NCBI GenBank assembly: GCA_963777565.1
Contig: CAVZQZ010000006.1
Coordinates: forward strand, 248,001 to 312,000
From: CALMEC01 sp963777565
GTDB taxonomy: Bacteria > Actinomycetota > Thermoleophilia > Miltoncostaeales > Miltoncostaeaceae
DNA: 64,000 nucleotides
Direction of reading: 5' to 3'
Positions 44,702 to 52,699 of the stretch are shown here, in pieces; positions within the stretch are counted from its first letter, which is position 1, and the number at the start of each line of letters is the position of its first letter. The notes under the pieces are model-generated. The model did no database searches. It worked only from the letters and a program-made list of their open reading frames with translations, and was not told the origin of the DNA. The position numbers and the translations under genes are program-made.

Positions 44702-45315
44702 GGGCTCGCCACCGCGCCAGGGAAGTCCGCCCGGCTGAACGAGCCGGTCCAGTCGTATTGCGAGCCGGTCGGGGACGGGGTCTGTCCGTTCACGGTGATG
44801 CGCACCCGGTCGACGCCGGGGACGGCCGTGGCGGTGTACACGAGTGGCGCCAGCACGGCGAACTCGGCAGCCGCGCCGCCGGGGGGATACCCGGTCGTGA
44901 ACTCCGAGCTCAGGTTCACCAGGGCCTCGCCGCCCTGCACAGCGGTCCCGACGATCGCGGTGCCGGCCGGCAGGGCGTTCTGGTGGCCGGCCTCCGTGGG
45001 CCCTTTCGCGAGCTCGACCAGCGCCGCCCTCAGGTTCGCAGTGGGGACCGAGCGCGTCTCCGGTTGGAGCTCCGTCGCGTCGGAGTCGGCGAAGTAGACC
45101 GTCACGGTCTCGTCGGCCTGCGCGGATGTCGTCGCTTCTGCGGTGGTCGACGGTGCCGTGGTCGCGGTGCTCGCCACCGGCGTCGTCGAACCCGATCCGG
45201 CGTCGTCGCCGCCCGACCCGCCGCCACAGCCGGCGAGGCAGGCGAGGGCCGTGACGAGGAGGACGATGAGGACGCGTCGGGTCACGTGTGTCCGAATTGC
45301 AGGGAGTATCGACAT
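44698..45315 (-). CDS. GerMN-domain lipoprotein
   Basis: A 205-residue lipoprotein. The signal peptide ends in a lipobox (LACLAGC), followed by a Gly/Ser/Thr-rich linker of about 45 residues. The GerMN (sporulation/spore germination) domain is TVTVYFADSDATELQPETRS, ALVELAKGPTEAG, GEALVNLSSEF and EFAVLAPLVYTATAVPGVDR. GerMN domains are often paired with peptidoglycan amidases, as here, where it overlaps the amidase gene by 4 nt. It is the first gene of the run to mutY. ATG at 45315; an internal GTG (VTRRVL) is also possible. Confidence 0.85.
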   Translation of the reverse strand: MSILPAIRTHVTRRVLIVLLVTALACLAGCGGGSGGDDAGSGSTTPVASTATTAPSTTAEATTSAQADETVTVYFADSDATELQPETRSVPTANLRAALVELAKGPTEAGHQNALPAGTAIVGTAVQGGEALVNLSSEFTTGYPPGGAAAEFAVLAPLVYTATAVPGVDRVRITVNGQTPSPTGSQYDWTGSFSRADFPGAVASP

Positions 45316-45480
45316 CGGGGCCAGTGTAGGTGCATGTCGGCCCCAAGCGGGCGAGGCTTTACGAAACCCGTACGACTCGTTCACGTTTCCCACCAGGGCG
45401 GCCCGACACGCACCCCACGGCGGCCCCTCGAACGCGTGTACTACACTCGCCGGCCGACCGTCCGGAACGAAGGGGATCGC

Positions 45481-45837
45481 GTGGCGCTGCTCCAGGGAAT
45501 CGACACCGTGTACTACCGCATCTGCAGCATGGACAAGGCGATCGCCTTCTATGGGGGCGTGCTCGGCCTCACGCTCAAGAACCGCGCCGGCAACGACTGG
45601 GCGGAGTTCGACGTCGGCGGCTACGACCTGGCTCTCGAGGGCGAGCTCGCCACCCGGCCGCACGGTGGCGGCGCCACGATCGTCTTCGCGACCGACGACA
45701 TCGACGCGCTCGATGCCCAGCTCGCCGCGCACGGCGTGGTGCGGCGCGAGGTCGAAGACCTCGGCGGCGCGAAGCTGCTCGAGTTCTTCGACCCCGACGG
45801 GAACAAGCTCGTCGCGATGCAGGCGATCGTCAGCTGA
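45481..45837 (+). CDS. VOC-family (glyoxalase/dioxygenase-fold) protein
   Basis: A 118-residue single VOC module: DTVYYRICSMDKAIAFYGGV, LGLTLKNRAGNDWAEFDVGG, TIVFATDDIDALDAQLAAHG and LLEFFDPDGNKLVAMQ. The second metal-ligand Glu is present in LLEFFDP, but the N-terminal His is replaced by Tyr (TVYYRI), so catalysis is uncertain. GTG start with GAAGGGGA upstream. TACACT at 45442-45447 could be its -10 box. Function unknown. Its end overlaps the ABC-2 permease remnant on the other strand by 8 nt. Confidence 0.78.
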   Translation: MALLQGIDTVYYRICSMDKAIAFYGGVLGLTLKNRAGNDWAEFDVGGYDLALEGELATRPHGGGATIVFATDDIDALDAQLAAHGVVRREVEDLGGAKLLEFFDPDGNKLVAMQAIVS

Positions 45838-46268
45838 CCTTGCGATAACGGCGTACCGCGAGCGGGGCGAACGCCGCGACGATGCAGACGCTCCAGGCGA
45901 GCGAGGTCAGCATCTTTCTCGATCCAGGCCCGGCCGAGCACGAGGGCCCTGACCGCGTCGTCGCCGGCGGCCGACACCGGCTGGCGCTCGGCGTACGGCT
46001 GCAGCCAGTCCGGCATGGTCGCGGGGCTCACGAAGGCGCTCGCCGCGAACACGAGAGGCAGCATGATGGGAATGGCGCGCCCTGCGCGCTCTCCGGGCGT
46101 TCGACGGATATCTCGACGAGCGCGAACACCCAGGACAGGGCGACGCCGAAGGCCAGCAGCACGGTCAAGCCGAGCAGCAGGTGGGCGGCGTCGGTCTGAA
46201 CGCGGAACCCGACCGCGAAGCCGACGCCCACCATCAGGGTGACCACGGGCAGGTTGCGCACGAGGTCA
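45830..46268 (-). pseudogene. Truncated, frameshifted ABC-2 (DrrB-like) permease
   Basis: The C-terminal part of a daunorubicin-type ABC-2 permease is readable across three frames. It runs DLVRNLPVVTLMVGVGFAVG and FGVALSWVFALVEISVERPE, then LPLVFAASAFVSPATMPDWL and QPYAERQPV in a second frame. It finishes with LTSLAWSVCIVAAFAPLAV and RRYRKVS in a third, ending at 45830. The switches are near 46050 and 45910. The N-terminal ~110 residues and the partner ATPase gene are absent; the sequence stops matching at about 46265. The order of motifs is normal, so this is either a decayed gene or a truncated one carrying read errors. Confidence 0.7.
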
Positions 46269-46269
46269 C

Positions 46270-46655
46270 GTGATGGACGCCGCGGCGGCCGCGGAGCTCA
46301 CGCCGGGACGCGCGATCGCGCTGATCAACCTCGACCTGGACTCGCGCGCCCCATGTACGAGCTCGCGACGATCATCCGCTGCGACGCCTCGTACCTCACC
46401 GGCGTCGTCGACCCGGCTGGAGGAGCTCGGCTTGGTCGAGCGCCGGTCGTCGGCGGAGGACCGTCGCGTAAAGGTTCTCGTCGTGACCGACGAGGGCAGG
46501 GTGGCCCATACACGCCTCAAGGCCGCCTGGCTCGATCCTCCCCCCGCCATGCTCGCCTCGAGCGAATCCGACCACGCACGCTGCGGCGCCTGGCGCGCAG
46601 GCTGGTGGGCGGCACCGACACGAGCGGCGTGCTGCCCTTCCTGCGACCACGCTAG
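46270..46655 (+). pseudogene. Truncated, frameshifted MarR-family regulator
   Basis: Pieces of a MarR protein alternate between two frames: LTPGRAIALINLDLDSRAP, then MYELATIIRCDASYLTGVVD, then LEELGLVERRSSAEDRRVKV with LVVTDEGRVAHTRL, and finally RRLARRLVGGTDTSGVLPFL. At least four shifts are needed to join them. The winged-helix core and wing are recognisable. The N-terminal ~30-40 residues of a MarR protein are missing, starting exactly where the divergent permease remnant also stops. It may have controlled that transporter. Confidence 0.68.
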
Positions 46656-47047
46656 TCGGAAGCTTCCGCCTCCCGGCGCACCCGGACGTGCGCGACGGCA
46701 CGTAGGAACTCGTCAACGTCGACGACGCCCACGATCACCCGCGCGGTGGTCCACTTGAGCGGGGCCCGGACGTCGACCGGACGCGTGAGCTCGATCACCG
46801 CCGCGTCGCCCCAGGCGGTCGTGTAGGCCACCATCTTGCGTCCGAGCCGCACGCCGATGCCGGCCCACCAGGGCCAGCGCATGCGCGACAGGCGGGCGAC
46901 GTTGGCGGCATCTAACTCCGCGCGTCCCAGCCAGCCCATGTCGACCCGCACCAGGCCGTCGCCGACCTCGGCGAACGGCTCTCGCCGCAGCATCGGCCAG
47001 AGCAGCCGTGTCGCCCAGCAACGCCGCAGCGCGAATCGTCGGGTCAT
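46652..47047 (-). CDS. Hypothetical protein, 131 residues
   Basis: A complete frame from an ATG at 47047. The product is basic and Trp/Arg-rich with VRVDMGWLGRAELDAANVAR, MRWPWWAGIGVRLGRKMVAY and VIVGVVDVDEFLRAVAHVRV. The layout resembles a small PH-like or DUF domain with hydrophobic beta strands. No family assigned and no clear membrane helix. Its 3' end abuts the MarR remnant on the other strand (4-nt overlap). Confidence 0.6.
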   Translation of the reverse strand: MTRRFALRRCWATRLLWPMLRREPFAEVGDGLVRVDMGWLGRAELDAANVARLSRMRWPWWAGIGVRLGRKMVAYTTAWGDAAVIELTRPVDVRAPLKWTTARVIVGVVDVDEFLRAVAHVRVRREAEASD

Positions 47048-47102
47048 GCCCCGACGCTACCTGGATCGGCGCCGCCCCTCGAGAGTTAACGTTGTGTTAA
47101 CG

Positions 47103-47115
47103 GTGCCTGGCACCC
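47103..47115. repeat. Extragenic palindrome GTGCCTGGCACCC, copy 1
   Basis: The core GTGCC-T-GGCAC is an 11-bp palindrome. It directly follows GTTAACGTTGTGTTAAC (47085-47101), itself an inverted repeat of GTTAAC. An identical 13-mer lies 55 bp downstream at 47158-47170. Confidence 0.6.
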
Positions 47116-47157
47116 GCAGGGTCTCCACCTCTGCTACCGGCGGGCGGTTCTGCGAAC

Positions 47158-47170
47158 GTGCCTGGCACCC
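47158..47170. repeat. Extragenic palindrome GTGCCTGGCACCC, copy 2
   Basis: Exact copy of the 13-mer at 47103-47115, ending 37 bp before the SDR start codon. The pair may be operator sites for the SDR gene or members of a dispersed repeat family; the single window cannot decide. Confidence 0.6.
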
Positions 47171-47207
47171 AGGGCGGCGAGGCCTCGCCGCGTGCGATCG
47201 TCCCCGT

Positions 47208-47894
47208 ATGCCCGACCAGGTCTTCCTGATCACCGGCGCGTCGAGCGGCATCGGCCAGGCCACCGCGCGGCAGGCGGTGGCGGCCGGATTCCGCGTGGCC
47301 CTGCTCGCCCGCTCCCTGGACCGGCTCGAGGCACAGCGCGACGAGCTCGGCGGGCCGGACGTGGCCCTTGCGATCGGCTGCGACGTCACCGAGTGGGAGG
47401 ACCTCGAGCAGTCCGTCGCGACCACGCTCGCGCAGTTCGGCCGCCTGGACGTCGCATTTGCCAACGCCGGGTTCGGGGCGGTGCGAGGGTTCCTGAACGA
47501 GACGCCGGAGCATTGGCGCTCGATGATCCTGACCAACGTCTACGGGGCGGCACTGACGGTCCGCGCGACCGTCCCGGCCCTGGAGGAGACGAAGGGGCAT
47601 CTGCTGCTCACGGGTTCGGTGGCCGGCCACGTCGCCGTGCCCGGCTCGGTTTACTCAGCCACCAAGCACGCCGTTGGGGCGATGGCGGAGGCCGCGAGGA
47701 AGGAGCTGCACGAGCGCGGCATCCGGGTGACCCTCATCTCGCCCGGCAACGTGGACACGCCGTTCTTCGACAACGCCCCGGCGGTGGCGCTCACCGACGA
47801 CGACGTCGCCCGCGCAGTCATGTACGCGGTCAGCCAGCCACCCCATGTCGGGATCAACGAGATCCTGATGCGACACCGCGACCAGGACATCTAG
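47208..47894 (+). CDS. Short-chain dehydrogenase/reductase
   Basis: A 228-residue classical SDR. The cofactor loop is LITGASSGIGQATA, the NAG-type motif is FANAGFGAVRGFLN, the catalytic Ser is in LLLTGSVAGHVAVPG, and YSATKHAVGAM gives Tyr and Lys (YxxxK). After that, VTLISPGNVDTPFFDN is the usual post-active-site loop. The absence of Asp after beta-2 (ALLARSLDRL, with Arg) suggests NADP(H) preference. Substrate unknown. The upstream region carries two copies of a palindromic 13-mer. Confidence 0.9.
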   Translation: MPDQVFLITGASSGIGQATARQAVAAGFRVALLARSLDRLEAQRDELGGPDVALAIGCDVTEWEDLEQSVATTLAQFGRLDVAFANAGFGAVRGFLNETPEHWRSMILTNVYGAALTVRATVPALEETKGHLLLTGSVAGHVAVPGSVYSATKHAVGAMAEAARKELHERGIRVTLISPGNVDTPFFDNAPAVALTDDDVARAVMYAVSQPPHVGINEILMRHRDQDI

Positions 47895-47901
47895 CGCCCC
47901 G

Positions 47902-48465
47902 CTAACCGGCCGCGTCGCCTCCGAGGCGCTCGAACCGGGTGGAGTCCTCGCCGGCGAGGTGGGCGGCGAGGTCCTCGTACTGGCGCTGCAGCGCCTCGTT
48001 GTACGGAGCGGTGTAGAGCTCGTCGTAGACCACCCGCACCACGCCGGCCTGGATGGCCTCCTTGAGACACCCGAAGCACGGGCTCAGCGTCGTGTAGAGC
48101 GTGGCGCCCTCGACGCGGGTGCCGAACCGCGCTGCCGTGAGGAAGGCGTTCTGCTCGGCGTGCACGCAGATGCAGCGGTCGAGCCCCCGCCCGGAGGTGT
48201 GCTCGCTGTCGGTCGCCTCGTCGCCGCGACCCCGCGCATGCAGGTCGCTGTCACGGCAGCGCACACAGCCGCCCTGGGTGCAGTTCGCGAAGCCGGTCGG
48301 TGTGCCGTTGAAGCCGGTCGACACGACGCGGTTGTCGCGCACCAGCACCGCGCCCACCCGGCTCCCGAGGCAATCGGCCCCGGCCTGCACGGCCCGAGCG
48401 AGGCCCATGTAGTAGCGGTCCCGCTCGAGTTCCTTCGCCCTGTCGACCCGTGTCGAGAGCGCCAT
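47902..48465 (-). CDS. dCMP deaminase-family protein
   Basis: A 187-residue zinc deaminase. YYMGLARAVQAGADC opens the domain; the zinc site has CVHAEQNAFL (His and catalytic Glu) and SPCFGCLKEAI (two Cys). A ComEB-like insert with extra Cys (CTQGGCVRC, CIC) is present. Enzymes of this family turn dCMP into dUMP for dTMP synthesis. Its ATG overlaps the stop of the PspAA gene (TGATG), so it is co-translated with the envelope-stress genes, an unexpected pairing. Confidence 0.88.
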   Translation of the reverse strand: MALSTRVDRAKELERDRYYMGLARAVQAGADCLGSRVGAVLVRDNRVVSTGFNGTPTGFANCTQGGCVRCRDSDLHARGRGDEATDSEHTSGRGLDRCICVHAEQNAFLTAARFGTRVEGATLYTTLSPCFGCLKEAIQAGVVRVVYDELYTAPYNEALQRQYEDLAAHLAGEDSTRFERLGGDAAG

Positions 48466-48743
48466 CAGTCCGGGATCAATCCCTCCTCCGACAGCAGGCT
48501 GCGGGCCTCGTGGAGGGTCGTGTCGGGATCGGGCACAACGGCATCGGAGCCCACGAGCTCGTCGTCGGCGAGCGGGGTGCCGTGCGAGCGCACCGCCGCG
48601 ACGAGCGCCGCGAGCTCGGTGGCGAACGCCGCCTCGTCATTCGCGGCGACCGAAGCCTCGAGCCGCTCGTCGATCGCGTTGAGCGTGTCGGCGGCCCCGT
48701 CGGGGAGGCGGAATTGCCCTTCACCAAGGATGCGCACGATCAC
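48465..48743 (-). CDS. PspA-associated protein PspAA
   Basis: A 92-residue acidic protein, MIVRILGEGQFRLPDGAADT followed by LNAIDERLEASVAANDE and ALVAAVRSHGTPLADDELVG. These are characteristic of PspAA, the small conserved partner of PspA in Actinobacteria and other lineages. It is thought to help PspA sense envelope damage. The GTG start overlaps the pspA stop by 4 nt (GTGA). Confidence 0.88.
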   Translation of the reverse strand: MIVRILGEGQFRLPDGAADTLNAIDERLEASVAANDEAAFATELAALVAAVRSHGTPLADDELVGSDAVVPDPDTTLHEARSLLSEEGLIPD

Positions 48744-49483
48744 GGCGTCCCTCCTTCGAGCGCCGTGCCCTCCGCCCCCGGCGCCCCCGCGCCCAGCTCC
48801 TTCTTCAGGGCCGCGAGCTCGGCGTCGACCTGGGATGCCGACGTGACCTGCGCGAGCTCGCGGTCGATCGCGTCGCCGGTCTGGGTCATGTCCTCGAGCG
48901 CTCCCGACTCGAGCAGCTCGTCGAGCGCACCCGCCCGAGCGCGCATCTGGTCGGTCTTGTCCTCCGCCCGCTGCACGGCCAACCCGACGTCCGCCATCTC
49001 CTCGGAGATGCCGCTGAACGCCTCGCTGATCTTGACCTGGGCTTCCGCCGCGGTGTACTGGGCCTTGATCGTCTCCTTCTGTGTCCGGAACGCCTCGACC
49101 TTGGCCGTGAGCCGCTGCTCGGCGTTGACCAGCTTCTGCTGCTCGCCTTCGAGCTGCGTCCGCTGGGCGTCGAGGCTCTGCAGCTGGGCCTGCACCCCCG
49201 TCTTGCGCTCCAGCGCGATGCGGGCGAGATCCTCACGCCCCGCCTGGACCGCCTGACGGGCCTGCGAGTCGAGCTTCGCCACCGCTGCCTCGAGCTTCTC
49301 CGACTGCAGCTCGACGCGCTTCTTGCTCGTCGCGACGTCGGCGACGCCCCTGCGCACCTGCTGCAGGAGCTCAAGCTGCTTCTCGTACGAGTAGTCGAGC
49401 GTCTCGTTGGGGTCCTCGGCGCGATCGAGCAGCTTGCTGATCTTTGCCTTGACGATCATGAAGAACCGCTTCATCAAGCCCAT
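48740..49483 (-). CDS. pspA: PspA/IM30/Vipp1-family membrane-stress protein
   Basis: A 247-residue, almost wholly helical protein of the ESCRT-III-like PspA family. It starts MGLMKRFFMIVKAKISKLLD, an amphipathic membrane-binding helix, then EDPNETLDYSYEKQLELLQQ, followed by a long coiled-coil hairpin (ERKTGVQAQLQSLDAQRTQL) and an acidic tail. It polymerises on damaged membranes to limit proton leak. It is followed by PspAA and the dCMP deaminase in a coupled operon. No PspB/C or PspF is present, as usual in Actinobacteria. Confidence 0.93.
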   Translation of the reverse strand: MGLMKRFFMIVKAKISKLLDRAEDPNETLDYSYEKQLELLQQVRRGVADVATSKKRVELQSEKLEAAVAKLDSQARQAVQAGREDLARIALERKTGVQAQLQSLDAQRTQLEGEQQKLVNAEQRLTAKVEAFRTQKETIKAQYTAAEAQVKISEAFSGISEEMADVGLAVQRAEDKTDQMRARAGALDELLESGALEDMTQTGDAIDRELAQVTSASQVDAELAALKKELGAGAPGAEGTALEGGTP

Positions 49484-49522
49484 CGCGTGTCCTTTCGAGG
49501 GAACCGGATGCGGGCGAGCCTA

Positions 49523-51301
49523 TCAGCGGTTTCCGGGCCGGAGCACCCGGTACCGCACCACCGTCACGGCCACGCCGCCGGCCGAAACCACGCTCACCCG
49601 CACCTGGTAGATCTCCACGCGCAGCGGCGTCCGGCTCAGCAACGCGGCCCGTGCCCCCGGCGTCCTCGCGACCACGCGCGCCGGTCCAACCGGGGTCCAT
49701 CCCGGGGGCGCGCCGGACCGCGGCACGCGGCGCCAGAGCCGCGTCGTGACCCGCCTTGCCCCCTTATCGAGCCGGAACCTGACGACCGTCGTCCGACCGA
49801 TCCTCACGACCTTCAGCGACCGCGCCCGGGCCTTGACGGCGGGCTTCGGCTCGGGCGGCGAAGCCCTGCGGGTGGTGAAGGTCAGCTCGGTGGTGTTGCC
49901 CGCCCCATCGATCGCCCTGATCGGGATGATGTTCACGCCGACGGCGAGCGGAACCTCCACGCCGAAGCTACCGGAGGCGCCGAGCACAGCCGGGATGCCG
50001 CCGACGGTCACGGCCATGACCCCGGACGGGTCGCTCGCCCGTCCCTGCACCGTCATCGACGCGGCGCCGGAGTCCGGGGCGGAGCTGAGCGCGGGGAACG
50101 CGAGCTGCGGCCCCTGGGCATCCGTCGGGGCGAGCCGTGCGGTGATGACATCGGCGAGTCCGTTGACGTCGCTTGCGACCAGCGACGTTCCGCCCGAATC
50201 GTCATGGGTGAACGCCACGATCGCCCCGTTCGCGCTCATCCCCGGGGCCACGGAGGGCAGTGCCGAGGACGAGCCGTCGGCGCGCTCGCTCACGCGCTCG
50301 GCCGGCGCCCCCGCGGTCTGCGCGAGGACCTGCGCCGGCGCGCCGGGGGCCTCGTAGGCGACGCGAAGCCCGTCGGCGGATAACGACGGTCGCGAGCCGG
50401 AGGCGGCCACCGGGATCGCGGGGCCGCCCGCGGGGGCGTGCCGGTCGATTCCGGCGCCCGACTCGACCGCGACGGCCGTACCGTCGCCCGACAGGTCGGG
50501 TGCCGCCGCCGCGCCGGGGACGGCCATGGTGGCCGCGCCGGTCACATCGCGCACGAGCACGGACGCCCCGGACTGGAAGGCCACATGGCCGCCGTCGGCG
50601 CTGATCGACGCCTGCCCGACCGATGCCGCCGGGCCGCCTCCGGGCGCGACGCTGACGAGCGTGCTTGTGCCGAAGGCCAGGTCACGCATCACGACGTCGC
50701 TCGCCGGAGACGCGTCACCCGACCAGAGGTTCATGGCGGCCCCCGTCTCGTAGACCACGCGGGAGCCGTCGTAGGAGACATCGGGATCGCCCCCGACCGA
50801 TGAGCCGGTCTGAGCCCCGCTCGGGCCCCGGGAGACGATGGCCACCGCCCCGGTCACGAGGTCCTTGCGGAACACGTCGCGGCTCGAGCCGTCGGGATCC
50901 CCCCCGGCGAGATTCGTGGCGGCGGAGGCGAACACCACGTAGCGCCCGTCGCCCGAGATCGCGTAGGCACGCCGGTCGGCCGGATCGTCGACCGGGGCGT
51001 CGGCCGCCAGGCCCGTCGCGGCGGCCGAGGCGAGGAGCGTGCGACCCGCGACCCGGTCACGGACGTAGACCTGCAGGACACCGCCCGTGGCGGCTCCGGC
51101 CAGGGCGGCCGCCGACGTGAAGGCCACGAACCGGCCGTCGGCCGAGACCGCGCCGCCGCGGGCGTCCTGACTGCCCGCCTGCCCGCTGTCGGTGAGGCTC
51201 GCGACCTGCGGATCCGACAGCACCGAGGCCGTCACCACCGCCGCCGGGGCGAGGACTGCCAGGGCGACGAGGATCGACGCGCGTGCGGCGGGTCGGGGCA
51301 C
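49523..51301 (-). CDS. Secreted TolB/PD40-type beta-propeller protein
   Basis: A 592-residue exported protein. A signal peptide (residues about 5-28, ILVALAVLAPAAVVTASVLS) precedes at least five propeller blades of the PD40 type. Each has a pattern such as AISGDGRYVVFASAATNLAG, VSYDGSRVVYETGAAMNLWS or SISADGGHVAFQS. A C-terminal Ig-like region (about 440-490, TVQGRASDPSGVMAVTVGG) and a basic domain follow. It probably binds ligands at the cell surface; no enzyme motif is seen. The start is GTG at 51301, as upstream in-frame sequence has no good ribosome site. Confidence 0.8.
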   Translation of the reverse strand: MPRPAARASILVALAVLAPAAVVTASVLSDPQVASLTDSGQAGSQDARGGAVSADGRFVAFTSAAALAGAATGGVLQVYVRDRVAGRTLLASAAATGLAADAPVDDPADRRAYAISGDGRYVVFASAATNLAGGDPDGSSRDVFRKDLVTGAVAIVSRGPSGAQTGSSVGGDPDVSYDGSRVVYETGAAMNLWSGDASPASDVVMRDLAFGTSTLVSVAPGGGPAASVGQASISADGGHVAFQSGASVLVRDVTGAATMAVPGAAAAPDLSGDGTAVAVESGAGIDRHAPAGGPAIPVAASGSRPSLSADGLRVAYEAPGAPAQVLAQTAGAPAERVSERADGSSSALPSVAPGMSANGAIVAFTHDDSGGTSLVASDVNGLADVITARLAPTDAQGPQLAFPALSSAPDSGAASMTVQGRASDPSGVMAVTVGGIPAVLGASGSFGVEVPLAVGVNIIPIRAIDGAGNTTELTFTTRRASPPEPKPAVKARARSLKVVRIGRTTVVRFRLDKGARRVTTRLWRRVPRSGAPPGWTPVGPARVVARTPGARAALLSRTPLRVEIYQVRVSVVSAGGVAVTVVRYRVLRPGNR

Positions 51302-51370
51302 TCCGACACGGTACCGGCCCGCCGCGCGGGATTCACCTCGCGGCGGTTCCACCGCGGGTAGCCTCCGCGG

Positions 51371-52558
51371 ATGGCAGCGGCTCCGCTCACCGGCATCCGC
51401 GTCCTCGACATCTCGCACAACCTCGCGGGGCCGCTCACGGGCATGCACCTCGGGGACCTCGGCGCCGACGTGATCAAGCTCGAGCGACCGGCGGGCGACG
51501 AGTGGCGGTTCCACGAGGTCATCCCCGGGCACCCGGGCCGCAGCCGCCACTACCTCCAGACGAACCGCAACAAGCGTGCGGTCTGCGTCGATCTGCTCAC
51601 CGAGGATGGCCAGGCCATCGCCCACGAGCTGGTGCAGCGGGCGGACGTGCTGCTGACGAACCTCCGCCCGGGAACGCCGGAGCGGCTCGGCGTGGGCTGG
51701 GAGACGTGCGAGGGTCTCAACGAGCGGCTGGTCTACTGCCAGATCTCGGCGTACGGTGACGGCGGGGCCCGGCGCGAGCAGCGCGGATACGACATCGTCA
51801 CCGAGGCGATCGGCGGCTTCATGCCGCCCAGCGGCCTCGGGCCCGACGAGTCGCCCCGGGCGAGCCCGATCCCGATCAACGACACCGGGCTGCCGCTCCT
51901 GGCGTGCACCGGCATCCTGGCCGCCCTCCTCGAACGGGAGCGCTCCGGGCGCGGTCAGCGCGTCGAGCTGAGCCTCCTGGGCATGGCCGTGGCCCTCAAC
52001 GCGCACTCGCTGGTTCGCCTGGACGACCAGCCTCCGCAGGTGATGGCGTTCCCGCGCGCGTTCTACCGCGTGTACCAGACCGCCGACGGCTGGATCGCGA
52101 TCGCCGCGTACGCGGAGCGTCTCGCGCATCGGTTCTGCGCAGCGCTCGGGATGCCGGATCTGCTCCACGAGGAGCGCTTTCGTAGCCGGGCACAACGGGT
52201 GGAGCGCAACGAGGAGCTCGTCGGCCTCTTCGCCCCCAGGCTCCGCACGGCGACGACCGGCCACTGGCTCGCCGTGTTCGACGACGTTGGCGTGCCCTGC
52301 GGCCCGGTGCGGGAACGCGACGAGCTCTTCGACGACGACCAGGTGCGGGCGATGGGGATGCTGACCGAGGTCGACGACGACGAGCTCGGCCGTGTCACAA
52401 TGACCGCTCCCGTGGTCCGCCTCTCCCGCACCCCCGGCGACGTGAGGTTCGCCGGTCGCCACCTCGGAGCCGACACCCGGGCCGTCCTCGCAGAGCTCGG
52501 GTATCCCGACGACGAGATCGCCCGGCTGGAGGCGGCGGGGGTGGTCGTCTCGCGCTGA
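51371..52558 (+). CDS. Class III (CaiB/BaiF-type) CoA-transferase
   Basis: A 395-residue CoA-transferase: LTGIRVLDISHNLAGPLTGM, HLGDLGADVIKLERPAGDEW, NRNKRAVCVDLLTEDGQAI and DVLLTNLRPGTPERLGVGW. In CaiB-type enzymes a catalytic Asp carries the CoA thioester; the candidate here lies in SPIPINDTGLPLLAC. They move CoA between organic acids or carnitine-like compounds. ATG start. It is a single gene with no adjacent CoA ligase or dehydratase, so the substrate is open. Confidence 0.88.
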   Translation: MAAAPLTGIRVLDISHNLAGPLTGMHLGDLGADVIKLERPAGDEWRFHEVIPGHPGRSRHYLQTNRNKRAVCVDLLTEDGQAIAHELVQRADVLLTNLRPGTPERLGVGWETCEGLNERLVYCQISAYGDGGARREQRGYDIVTEAIGGFMPPSGLGPDESPRASPIPINDTGLPLLACTGILAALLERERSGRGQRVELSLLGMAVALNAHSLVRLDDQPPQVMAFPRAFYRVYQTADGWIAIAAYAERLAHRFCAALGMPDLLHEERFRSRAQRVERNEELVGLFAPRLRTATTGHWLAVFDDVGVPCGPVRERDELFDDDQVRAMGMLTEVDDDELGRVTMTAPVVRLSRTPGDVRFAGRHLGADTRAVLAELGYPDDEIARLEAAGVVVSR

Positions 52559-52633
52559 CCGCGGCCGCCCGCGCATGACAACTCCGTCATCTGCTGTCAG
52601 GTCCCTCGGGCGGCGGTCGTTGTACTGACAACA

Positions 52634-52680
52634 GGCGTCCACGGAGGGACGCCGACGCATCCCGGAACCTGATCGGTTCC
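52634..52680 (+). promoter_or_regulatory. Tandem hairpins in leader of the apbE operon
   Basis: GGCGTCC (52634-52640) pairs with GGACGCC (52647-52653) around a 6-nt loop. GGAACC (52664-52669) pairs with GGTTCC (52675-52680) around a 5-nt loop. The ribosome site GGGAGGAG follows at about 52690. An alternative pairing of TCCCGG with CCGGGA next to that site could hide it. It does not match a riboswitch class I know. Confidence 0.4.
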
Positions 52681-52699
52681 CCGCCCGGGAGGAGACTCC

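Noticed and set aside
41672..45097. A 1141-codon plus-strand frame across the repair and amidase genes
   Set aside because: Runs antisense through four real genes; no protein features.
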